The notes under the pieces are model-generated. The model was not told where the DNA came from. It made no database searches and saw only the letters and a program-made list of their open reading frames with translations. A stretch of DNA of 64,000 nucleotides from Bradyrhizobium sp. Ec3.3 (lineage in GTDB: Bacteria > Pseudomonadota > Alphaproteobacteria > Rhizobiales > Xanthobacteraceae). Location of the stretch: assembly GCF_000472925.1 (NCBI RefSeq), contig NZ_AXAS01000021.1, forward strand, positions 1-64,000. The letters run 5' to 3'. The position numbers and the translations under genes were made by a program. Shown piece by piece: positions 1-7,199 of this stretch (positions are counted from its first letter, which is position 1; every line of letters starts with the position of its first letter).

Positions 1-237
1 CTCGAGCTCACGCTCCGAAAGACCGTAGAGCGACTGCAACAGCAGCGCGCGAAACAGCACCAGCACCGGATAGCCCGGTCGGCCAGGGCTTCCTTCATCC
101 CGCAAATGCGCCATCAGCTTCTCGAACCGGTACCATTTGACCAAGCCCGACAACCGATTCAGCGCCGCATTGGCACCGGCTCCCTTCGGCAACCACGCCT
201 CAATAAAACTCGGCTGCCCAGTCTGCTTCACTGCCAT
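1..237 (-). mobile_element. IS5-type transposase, N-terminal part (cut by window edge)
   Basis: A minus-strand reading frame starts at ATG 237 and stays open for 79 codons to the window edge. It begins MAVKQTGQPSF and reaches a LYGLSERELE segment. The Phe-Glu-Lys-Leu and 'GRPGYP..LLFRALLLQ'-like order is typical of the N-terminal domain (DUF772) of IS5/IS1182-type DDE transposases. The catalytic DDE part lies outside the window, so intactness cannot be judged. No terminal inverted repeat could be assigned in the roughly 280 bases between this start and the next gene. Confidence 0.75.
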
Positions 238-520
238 CGTTACCTCCAAGGCTTCTGCCCTAGAGAATCACAATCGCGGATTACGCAACAGGCCCACAAG
301 CAATGCGCAGCGCGTTTGTTGCGTTTGACCTTAATCCGCCTGCCTTGCGCTCTTACGCTGGCGTAAAGCTATCAGCGCAAATTTTAGGGAATTTTGCTCG
401 GAAAAACTGATTTGCCGATTTTACCGAATTCTCGCGTTTTACGGCTAGCGTGGTTCCCAGAGGAATTCGGCGTGCTGCCAAGCGGACAGGGCGGCCCGCC
501 AAGAACTGGGGACATTCGCC

Positions 521-1645
521 ATGAACGAAGCGAAATCGCTTCTGCAGGATCTGGATGACGCGATCGCGCGCGGCACCGACGAAAGCCGTGCACGTGCGTT
601 GTGGCATGCGACCGACCTGTTGATCACCGGCCGCTACAGCGCCGACGAGATCAGCATGTTCGGCGAGGTGATCGGCAAGCTCGCCGACGAGATCGAGGTG
701 GCGGCGCGGGCGCAGCTCTCCGATCTGATGGTCGCCTGCGACCATGCCCCGCTCAACGTGTTGCATCAGCTCGCCTTCGACGACGAGATCGCAGTCGCGG
801 GCCCCGTTCTGCGCGAGTCCGACCGGCTCGACGAGAAGACGCTGATCGAGAACGCCCTGCGCAAGGGGCAGGATCATCTGCTGGCAATCTCCCAGCGCAA
901 GTCGATCGGCGAAGCCGTGACCGACGTGCTGGTCAAGCGCGGCAACCAGGAGGTCGTGACTTCGGTCGCCAGGAACGAGGGCGCGCGCTTCTCGGGCTCC
1001 AGCTTGTTGCACATGGTGAGGCGCGCCGATGGCGATTCGATCCTTGCCGAGCAGCTTGGCCTCCGCAAGGACGTGCCCCGGCACATCTTCCAGCAGCTCA
1101 TTGCGAAAGCGTCGGAGGACGTCCGCCGCCGGCTCGAGAGCGAGCGGCCGGAGATGATGTCGCAGATCCAGAGCTCGGTGACTGGCGTCACCGGCGACCT
1201 GCAATCGAAATTCGGACCGTCCTCGCGGACCTATTTCGTCGCCAAGCGCGTGGTGACGACGCAGCACCGCCAGGGCAACCTCAACCAGGATTCGATCTCG
1301 AACTATGCGCGCCAGCACCGTTTCGATGAGGTGCAGATCGGCCTGTCGCTGCTCTCGGCGCTGCCGGTCGACGTGATCGAGCGCGCGCTGATGGACCGCA
1401 ATCGCGAGATGCTGCTGGTGCTGTGCAAGGCGCTGAATTTCTCGTGGGATACGACCATGTCGCTGCTGTTCCTCGGCGCCAAGGATCATCTGATCACCGC
1501 GCGCGACCTCAAGGACAATGAGCGCGACTTCGGCCGGCTCAAGATCGAGACGTCACGCAGCATCCTGAAGTTCTACCAGTCGCGCAAGAACAGCACCGCT
1601 GCCGATCCGGCGGCAGGCCGCAGCGCCGAACTCCAGATGCACTGA
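521..1645 (+). CDS. DUF2336 domain-containing protein
   Basis: 374-residue soluble protein with no signal peptide or membrane segment. It is almost entirely helical and has repeated motifs such as ISMFGEVIGKLADEI and LLHQLAFDDEIAVAGPVL, which resemble the alpha-helical repeats of the DUF2336 family common in Rhizobiales. The function is unknown. The family is often found near signalling or motility genes, but nothing here supports a specific role. It is followed after 28 bases by a small unknown gene on the same strand, so the two are probably co-transcribed. Confidence 0.8.
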   Translation: MNEAKSLLQDLDDAIARGTDESRARALWHATDLLITGRYSADEISMFGEVIGKLADEIEVAARAQLSDLMVACDHAPLNVLHQLAFDDEIAVAGPVLRESDRLDEKTLIENALRKGQDHLLAISQRKSIGEAVTDVLVKRGNQEVVTSVARNEGARFSGSSLLHMVRRADGDSILAEQLGLRKDVPRHIFQQLIAKASEDVRRRLESERPEMMSQIQSSVTGVTGDLQSKFGPSSRTYFVAKRVVTTQHRQGNLNQDSISNYARQHRFDEVQIGLSLLSALPVDVIERALMDRNREMLLVLCKALNFSWDTTMSLLFLGAKDHLITARDLKDNERDFGRLKIETSRSILKFYQSRKNSTAADPAAGRSAELQMH

Positions 1646-1673
1646 ACAGGGAATTGGCAGGGGAGTATTTGCC

Positions 1674-1925
1674 ATGTTGCCTCAATTCGGCACCGCAGCC
1701 CGCAAGAATCTCAACAAGACCCTCAACAAGCCGCTGAGTGCCGATGCCGGCGGAGCGAAACCGGACAAGGCCTCGGTCGATGCGGCCTGGCTCGTGCTCG
1801 AGGCCGCCAACGATCTCGGCGACCACGCCGCCGTGGAAGCCTGCCGCCGGGTGATCGACGCCGACCTCAACGGCGCCGCCGCCGGCCGCTCCGACCTCGA
1901 TCTGGTGCTGGATTATTTCCGCTAG
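1674..1925 (+). CDS. small hypothetical protein, 83 aa
   Basis: Short helical protein lying 28 bases downstream of the DUF2336 gene, with GGGGAG-like purines ahead of ATG 1674. It has an N-terminal basic segment (RKNLNKTLNK) and an acidic C-terminal half with a Cys (EACRRVIDADL), and it ends DYFR. I do not recognise a family. The codon choice (G/C third positions) and the placement support a real gene, probably in one operon with the DUF2336 protein. Confidence 0.6.
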   Translation: MLPQFGTAARKNLNKTLNKPLSADAGGAKPDKASVDAAWLVLEAANDLGDHAAVEACRRVIDADLNGAAAGRSDLDLVLDYFR

Positions 1926-2004
1926 GGGTAAGTCTGCTGACCGCCGCGTAGACTCATTGGCAAGTCGCGCTCACCGAGCGCAGCAAAAGAGCGTCCGCTA
2001 AGAC

Positions 2005-2036
2005 TGTAGGATGGGTAGAGCGAAGCGAAACCCATC
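2005..2036. repeat. short rhizobial palindrome (half-element)
   Basis: ATGGGT and ACCCAT arms flank GAGCGAAGCGA, the core seen in very common Bradyrhizobium-type dispersed palindromes (the same 'GGATGGAGCGAAGCG' core recurs at 3709-3797). It lies in the 339-base gap between the small ORF and the next membrane protein. Apart from this and the FixK-type box at 2099, the gap holds nothing I can identify. Confidence 0.5.
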
Positions 2037-2098
2037 ATTCCTCCCCTGATCAGGCACACCTCTGTCATCGTCCCTGGCTCCGGCTACAGAGGGCGGCG

Positions 2099-2112
2099 TT
2101 GATCTTGATCAA
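2099..2112. promoter_or_regulatory. FixK/FNR-type box
   Basis: TTGATCTTGATCAA is a perfect TTGAT-N4-ATCAA match to the FNR/FixK anaerobox. It lies about 160 bases ahead of the membrane-protein gene starting at 2265, which is farther than the usual 60-90 bases unless the transcript has a long leader. The function is inferred from sequence alone. Confidence 0.6.
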
Positions 2113-2264
2113 TAGTTTGGGCTGAGAACCACATGCAATGACCTGCTTCGTCCGCGGGCAGATCGATCGTGGCGATTCCCGGCCTCGTTTCCGTGCCTCA
2201 CAGGTATCGCGCTCTGGGCGGTGATGGTCCCCGCGGGCAATTTTCTTGAGAGGGGAGCACTGCC

Positions 2265-2942
2265 ATGCGCGATTCTGCTGACCGGCCGAGCGTGATGCAC
2301 GCCCATTTGCGAACCCCGCGAGCCGCCGCCATCGCGGGTGTCGTGTTCTCGATCCTGCTCTTTGCAGTCTTCCTGCTCATGCGGCATTCGGTGCCGCGGG
2401 ATCCCATGGAAACGGGCGCCTGGCTGCACACCGGAGCGACCAACGTCGTGATCGCGTTGAATCTGGTGCCTTTTGCCGGAATAGCCTTTCTCTGGTTCGT
2501 CGGTGCACTCCGCGACAGGCTTGGGCAGCGCGAGGACCAGTTCTTCGCAACCGTATTTTTCGGCAGCGGTCTTCTGCTCCTGGCGATGCTGTTTGCGGCA
2601 GCGGCCGTCGTGGGGGCGATCATACTGGCGTTTCACGCCGCCCCGGAGGTTCCGGTCGATTCGACGACGTTCCATTTCGGACGCGCGCTGGCCTACGGCA
2701 TGATCAACATCTATGTGGTGAAGACAGCATCCGTTTTCATGATCACGACGTCGACGATCGGCGTCTACACCGGCCTTACGCCGCGCTGGCTGGCGCTTGG
2801 CGGATACGCGATCGCAGCGATCCTTCTGGTCGGCAGCTACTATTTCGACTGGAGCATCGTGGTTTTTCCGGTTTGGGTTCTCCTGATCAGCATCAGCATT
2901 CTGACCGACAAGAATGCCGCAACGACCGGGCCAACCGCATAG
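2265..2942 (+). CDS. multi-pass membrane protein of unknown function, 225 aa
   Basis: Begins at ATG 2265 after GAGAGGGGAGC, a good ribosome binding site. Hydrophobic stretches around residues 22-40, 64-82, 97-124, 143-165, 170-190 and 193-212 suggest six membrane helices with short loops. No catalytic motif or cofactor ligand pattern stands out, and I do not recognise the family. The FixK-type box upstream (2099-2112) makes oxygen-limited expression plausible but unproven. The gene converges on the membrane protein at 2970-3560, with 27 bases between their ends. Confidence 0.65.
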   Translation: MRDSADRPSVMHAHLRTPRAAAIAGVVFSILLFAVFLLMRHSVPRDPMETGAWLHTGATNVVIALNLVPFAGIAFLWFVGALRDRLGQREDQFFATVFFGSGLLLLAMLFAAAAVVGAIILAFHAAPEVPVDSTTFHFGRALAYGMINIYVVKTASVFMITTSTIGVYTGLTPRWLALGGYAIAAILLVGSYYFDWSIVVFPVWVLLISISILTDKNAATTGPTA

Positions 2943-2969
2943 TGCCTCCCGGAGGCGCTCCCGAAGTTC

Positions 2970-3560
2970 TCAAAGGGCTGCGAGGATCAGAAGAACGAGG
3001 CCCAGGATGGCAAATCCAACCAGGCCATAGGTGATCGTCCATGCCAGGCTGTCACGCGCGAGCCTGATCCCGAACCACGGCAGCACGCGCCTGACGACCG
3101 CCGTCGAGACGGCCGTGAGCAGGGCGCATCCGACGGCCATGGCAACAAGCATGGACCAGGGCGGATCGACGAGACCGAGCGGCACCAGCCAGGCGGGTGC
3201 GGCCGCCCTCCAATGCGTGAGCAAGATGGATGCGCCGGTCCCCCACACAAAGGAATGCACGAACGTCTCGCCGAGCGAGTCGGGAACGAGCCGTATCCCG
3301 ACCTTGCGCAACGCCCACTCGGTCATCCTCTCACTGGTGAAGAAGATGAACAGGCCGAGATCGAGCGGAAATCGCGTCCGCAACAAGCCTGCGATGAGGC
3401 CGAAGAACAGCACATGAAAGATGAACGACACGAAATATTCGGGGGCAGCCCATTCGGAGCCGGATGGCTGTGCCGATGCTTTCGAAGGGCCGGCCGCCGG
3501 GACGCGTGGGGGCGGAGGCGCCGGCGGCGTCCATTGGCGTGGCTCCTTGCGTGGCTGCAT
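2970..3560 (-). CDS. hypothetical membrane protein, 196 aa
   Basis: Starts at ATG 3560 (MQPRKEP). The reading frame is open farther upstream, but that part runs through a dispersed palindrome at 3709-3797, so the longer start is unlikely. A Pro/Ala-rich cytoplasmic N-terminus of about 45 residues is followed by about five hydrophobic segments (FHVLFFGLIAGLL, SFVWGTGASILLTHW, MLVAMAVGCALLTAV, YGLVGFAILGLVLLIL). No recognised domain. Codon use fits the neighbours. Confidence 0.6.
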   Translation of the reverse strand: MQPRKEPRQWTPPAPPPPRVPAAGPSKASAQPSGSEWAAPEYFVSFIFHVLFFGLIAGLLRTRFPLDLGLFIFFTSERMTEWALRKVGIRLVPDSLGETFVHSFVWGTGASILLTHWRAAAPAWLVPLGLVDPPWSMLVAMAVGCALLTAVSTAVVRRVLPWFGIRLARDSLAWTITYGLVGFAILGLVLLILAAL

Positions 3561-3708
3561 TGATTTAACCCCTGCGGAAGGATGGATAACCTGGCATGCC
3601 CCCCGCATGGACCGCCACTTCGAACGCTGTAGTGGGATTAGTCGTCGATAGCGCGGGACCGGTTCAGGCGCGAACGGCATCCCGGCGACGCGCCAGATCC
3701 GATGATGC

Positions 3709-3797
3709 CGTAGCCCGGATGGAGCGAAGCGCAATCCGGGGCGGCTGTGGTCGCTGGTGCGGGATCCCGGATTTCGCTTCGCTCCATCCGGGCTACG
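3709..3797. repeat. dispersed inverted repeat (REP-like palindrome)
   Basis: CGTAGCCCGGATGGAGCGAAG at the left end is mirrored by CTTCGCTCCATCCGGGCTACG at the right, with about 47 bases between them. It would fold into a long hairpin. This type of element is very abundant in Bradyrhizobium genomes. It sits between two genes transcribed in the same (minus) direction and could act as a processing or termination hairpin. Confidence 0.8.
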
Positions 3798-3822
3798 CGT
3801 GCTGGTCCAAAAGACTGTCCAT

Positions 3823-4200
3823 TCAAGCGCGCGCGACGAGATGCGCACGCGAGGGCGCGGGCTCGAATTCGTCTGCGAAATATTGCGTTTCGTGCGCCAC
3901 CAGTCCCTCGCGGAATTCCATGATGCTCACGGCATAAGAGGGGATGTCATCATAGCTGAGCGTGAATTCAGTCACCCAGAGATCGCCGCCGCCAACAATT
4001 CGCCGGACCGCAAAGCGCTTCCTGTTCGGCTGCACGAACCGGCTCTCCCTGATGTTATGCCGGCCACGGATACGCTCGCCGGACTGCGGATAATCCAGCA
4101 CGGCATCCTCGCGGTAGATGTCATGCTCGACGTCGAAATCGCCGGCATCCGACGCATTCCAGTGACGCTCCAGCGCAAGCCGCACGGTCCGGTCATCCAT
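3823..4200 (-). CDS. NTF2-like / SnoaL-like protein
   Basis: 125 residues from ATG 4200, which is chosen because GGAGG lies five bases upstream; two other in-frame ATGs farther up lack a good site. The order is an N-terminal helix (VRLALERHWNASDAGD), then YREDAVLDYPQSGERIRGR, then a beta-rich half. This is the cone-shaped NTF2 fold used by SnoaL-like isomerases and many proteins of unknown function. No active-site set can be assigned, so the substrate is unknown. The gene lies 51 bases downstream of the alkaline-phosphatase-superfamily gene and is probably co-transcribed with it. Confidence 0.75.
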   Translation of the reverse strand: MDDRTVRLALERHWNASDAGDFDVEHDIYREDAVLDYPQSGERIRGRHNIRESRFVQPNRKRFAVRRIVGGGDLWVTEFTLSYDDIPSYAVSIMEFREGLVAHETQYFADEFEPAPSRAHLVARA

Positions 4201-4251
4201 ATGAGCCTCCTGCATGGGGGCGCCGAGCAAAGCATGGAAGAAAGCGCCACG

Positions 4252-5916
4252 CTAGCGGGCGTGCTGAACGCGCGGCTTCAAGTCTATCAAGCCCCGATTC
4301 ACAAGTGTGCGGTGGAATCGGCGTTTCCGTTCGGAGGCCGATGCAAAGTAGGTTTCTCCGCAATCGTCAAGCAAGCTCGCACGCGTGGCGAATATTGGGT
4401 CAAGCGGGAGGCCCGCACGTTGCAACGCGACGGTTCCAAGAAAAGCGATATCGAGGTCCGCGCCCCGTCCGGGGTCGAACTGGGGGATATTCAAAGCCTC
4501 GATCGCGTAGAATGTGCGAAACGGACGCCGGCCGTCTCCCGGACCTTCCAGGTGGCGATCGATACGTCTCGTCAATACGGGTTGGTGGTCTCCATAGTGC
4601 ATCACGAGAACAGGGCGCCCCGGAAAACGGTTTGCCAGCTTCTCTCTGAGCTGTTGCCAGGTCGAGGCGGTCTCGACGAGCCGCGCGTAGTATTCGGCAT
4701 ATTCGGCATCGGCGAGGCTGGCCATGGCAAAGGCGCGCTCCCGCTCAAGCTGTCCTGGCGGCACAAGCCGCCGATTATGCGGACCGTGATTGAAGTTGGT
4801 CAGCACGTAGAGAAATCGAGGTGATGGGTCGTCGACAATCCTCTTGGCATGAGCATCGATCACCGCTTCCAGAAACGTCGCGTCCGAATTTGTCGCCTCG
4901 AAACGCCTGATATCAAAGGGTGGCGGAAAATCGTCGATGAAGATGCGTTCGTCGATGCCGATCGAGCCGTAAAACTCGTCGTAGTCGAGAAAGTCGCGAC
5001 GACAACTCGATGTGAGTGTCGTCTTGTAGCCGAGCGAGGCCAGCGAGCGCGGCAGGCTGCTGTGGAACCGGCCGGCGCCTTTCCTGAAGAGGTAGTAGGC
5101 GCTTGAACCGAAGCTGGCGCTTGAAAGACCGGTCAGCAGGCTGAATTCCGACTGCCACGAGCCGCCACCGTAGATGTCCACGTTGAGGCGCCCGAATTCC
5201 CCCTCTGCCGGAGACAGGAACGCTTCGACGACCGGCTCGATGGGCAGTCCAAAGATGCGCGGGTCGAAGATCGACTCGTGCTGGATGACGATGATGTCCG
5301 GACGGTCGCCGGAGCGCTCGGGAATCGCCTCCTTCAGCGTCAGCGGTTCGTTTGCGATATCGCTCAGAGCCAGCCCATTGAACTGCCGCCAGGACGCGGG
5401 GTCGATGAGCGAGGCCATGAAGGTGGAATAAAAGCACCGCCCTTGCGTCAGCGTAAGCCGCAGGGACGTGGCGCCCTTTATGGCGGAAGCCTTCGCAAAG
5501 CCGATGAGTGCAAGGCAGAACAAGGGAATTCGAAAGGCCACAGAAATCGGAGATCCGGCGGCGTAGACCAGAACCGCGATCGAAGCGAGAGCGAGCAGGA
5601 TGCCGGCGAACAGGACACCCAGCATCATGCGTGGGTATTGCAACACAAAGAATGGGACTGTGCCTGCAAACGCAAGCGGCAGATCGGAAACGATCAGTTT
5701 GAGTGCGCTGTGCTTGAATTTGACGATCGATACACCGGCGATTGCGACTGCCAGCACGCCGGACAGCAGGATCGCTCTCTCGAGATCGGCAACGAAAACC
5801 AGCAGCAGAGCTGCGTTCAGGAAGAGCGCTGCGATCGCAAACAGCAGGTGCTCAACGCTGCGCTCTGTCAGCGCAACGGCGCAGATGGTCGTCACAAGTG
5901 CCAGGGTCAAAGCCAT
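4252..5916 (-). CDS. alkaline-phosphatase-superfamily membrane enzyme (LtaS/OpgB-like)
   Basis: 554 residues from ATG 5916 (MALTLALV). About five membrane helices fill the first 190 residues, and a sulfatase/phosphoglycerol-transferase-type domain follows, facing the periplasm. Metal and nucleophile motifs are visible: DIIVIQHES (first metal ligand), GGGSWQSEFS (candidate nucleophile Ser and metal ligand) and HYGDHQP (Asp-His metal pair). These match LTA-synthase-like phosphoglycerol or phosphoethanolamine transferases. In rhizobia such enzymes may decorate cyclic glucans or lipids, but the substrate here is unknown. A paralogue lies at 34111-35823. A FixK-like box lies about 115 bases upstream, though it more probably serves the gene at 6122. 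Confidence 0.8.
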   Translation of the reverse strand: MALTLALVTTICAVALTERSVEHLLFAIAALFLNAALLLVFVADLERAILLSGVLAVAIAGVSIVKFKHSALKLIVSDLPLAFAGTVPFFVLQYPRMMLGVLFAGILLALASIAVLVYAAGSPISVAFRIPLFCLALIGFAKASAIKGATSLRLTLTQGRCFYSTFMASLIDPASWRQFNGLALSDIANEPLTLKEAIPERSGDRPDIIVIQHESIFDPRIFGLPIEPVVEAFLSPAEGEFGRLNVDIYGGGSWQSEFSLLTGLSSASFGSSAYYLFRKGAGRFHSSLPRSLASLGYKTTLTSSCRRDFLDYDEFYGSIGIDERIFIDDFPPPFDIRRFEATNSDATFLEAVIDAHAKRIVDDPSPRFLYVLTNFNHGPHNRRLVPPGQLERERAFAMASLADAEYAEYYARLVETASTWQQLREKLANRFPGRPVLVMHYGDHQPVLTRRIDRHLEGPGDGRRPFRTFYAIEALNIPQFDPGRGADLDIAFLGTVALQRAGLPLDPIFATRASLLDDCGETYFASASERKRRFHRTLVNRGLIDLKPRVQHAR

Positions 5917-6030
5917 GGCAGCAGAATGCCCTGAGCAATCGGTTTCTTCAATTTGGCTCGCGGGCTCTGATGGTTTTTGTGGACCATCGCCAGTCAAACT
6001 TGGGCGCTGACGGCGGGAACCGGCCGGGCA

Positions 6031-6044
6031 TTGATCTAGCTCAA
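6031..6044. promoter_or_regulatory. FixK-type box
   Basis: TTGATCTAGCTCAA matches TTGA-N6-TCAA, the relaxed FixK2/FNR consensus. Its centre is about 84 bases ahead of ATG 6122 on the plus strand, compatible with activation from about -41 and a leader of about 40 bases. It also lies upstream of the divergent gene starting at 5916. Confidence 0.5.
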
Positions 6045-6121
6045 TGGCTTGTGAGGGCCCTTCGGAGAGGTGGCGTCGGCAAACATTCCCGAATAGCATC
6101 GGGCGTCCCAAGGAGGGCGCG

Positions 6122-6469
6122 ATGGACAGGACGGACCGGTATATCGCCCAGGCCAACATCGACCACTATCTCAGCCTCCTGAACAGCGCTGATCTCAGCG
6201 AGAAAAATCGCGACACGATCATGAAGCTGCTGCTCGCCAACGAGGACATGCTGAGCCATGATCTCGAGCAGCTTGAATTCGCCGAGCGTAGGGCGGCCAA
6301 TGGCCGAAACCGCGTAACCTACCTTACAATTCTGCGAAATAGCTTTGTTGCGGGGTCAGCGGATCGCGAACAAGCCGACAAGTTGCTCGCGAATTTCGAG
6401 GCCATCCAGCGTCAGTTGGAAGCCTTTTGTCACAGGATGCGTGAAAAGGTGAATTCGCGTCCGATGTGA
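6122..6469 (+). CDS. hypothetical helical protein, 115 aa
   Basis: Starts at ATG 6122 with AAGGAGG six bases upstream; a longer frame reaches 6044 but lacks such a site. The protein is soluble, acidic and almost entirely helical, with a heptad-like pattern (LLNSADLSEKNRDTIMKLL, FEAIQRQLEAF). No family recognised. It follows a FixK-type box (6031-6044) and is near another box-controlled small gene at 6632-6913, so a role under low oxygen is a reasonable guess but only that. Confidence 0.65.
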   Translation: MDRTDRYIAQANIDHYLSLLNSADLSEKNRDTIMKLLLANEDMLSHDLEQLEFAERRAANGRNRVTYLTILRNSFVAGSADREQADKLLANFEAIQRQLEAFCHRMREKVNSRPM

Positions 6470-6631
6470 CGAACGTCTTCGTGCGGCGCGACCATGGTCG
6501 AGAGGCGTTTTCGAAAGACCGCGGATGGCGTGCCCGGGCAGAAGCCGCACCGCAAACGTCCCGCTGACCGAGAGGATGAGGAAAGAAGCGACGAGGCTCG
6601 TCGCGGCCAAGCAACGAGCCTCCCGCGAGCC

Positions 6632-6913
6632 TCAATAGCAGGGCGGATACGGATAGTAGCCACAAGCCCGGCGATAGCCATAGGCTCCGTAGGCTGCGGC
6701 TCCTGCCGCGGCCGCACCGTAATAGGCGCGACGATGTACTCTGCGGTTGACGCCTGCAACGCTCATGGGCGTCAGTGGCCGCCCAACGCGCGCCTCGGCG
6801 CGATCGACGGACACCGACAGCGCCTCCGTCGGCGAATAACTGAACGACAGAGGGGCTGCCGTTAAGAGCGCGGCACTCACGATCAGTCCAAGAAGCCTGG
6901 CATGTCCAGTCAT
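6632..6913 (-). CDS. small secreted protein with Tyr/Cys-rich tail
   Basis: 93 residues from ATG 6913, preceded by AAGGAGAG. An N-terminal signal peptide (hydrophobic LLGLIVSAALLTAAPLSFS) leads to a basic middle (VNRRVHRRAYYG), an Ala/Gly/Tyr stretch and a tail YRRACGYYPYPPCY with two cysteines. Short secreted proteins with this type of tail are frequent in Bradyrhizobium, but no function is known to me. A perfect FixK/FNR-type box at 6969-6982 is centred 62 bases upstream of the start, the right spacing for direct activation. Confidence 0.7.
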   Translation of the reverse strand: MTGHARLLGLIVSAALLTAAPLSFSYSPTEALSVSVDRAEARVGRPLTPMSVAGVNRRVHRRAYYGAAAAGAAAYGAYGYRRACGYYPYPPCY

Positions 6914-6968
6914 TTGCTCTCTCCTTGCAGGACGATGAGAAGACGTGACATGCGACCGGGTCCCGCCA

Positions 6969-6982
6969 TTGATCGAAATCAA
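6969..6982. promoter_or_regulatory. FixK/FNR-type box ahead of the secreted protein gene
   Basis: TTGATCGAAATCAA is a perfect TTGAT-N4-ATCAA palindrome. It is centred 62 bases from the start codon of the minus-strand gene at 6632-6913, so a transcript starting about 41 bases from the box centre would have a leader of about 20 bases carrying the ribosome site. The regulator is inferred. Confidence 0.65.
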
Positions 6983-7199
6983 TGCGGAACCGGCGACCGG
7001 TCGGGGCTGACGAGCCTTGATGTTGCAAGCTGGGCGCGACTCAGTGCCGGCGATTTGCCCGACGTGTCAACGGATTTTCCGAATATGCAGGGGCGGCGTC
7101 GGCCGCCGCCGGCTACTTTGCATGGGGTTGTTTTCGAGATTTTGGTTTTGGGGGCCGGAGGCTCCGCGAAAGCGAGCCCGCCGAACGTAACGTGAAGTG

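Noticed and set aside
3561..3848. Upstream extension of the membrane protein at 2970-3560
   Set aside because: The extension is translated through a dispersed palindromic repeat and lacks a ribosome site; ATG 3560 is more credible.
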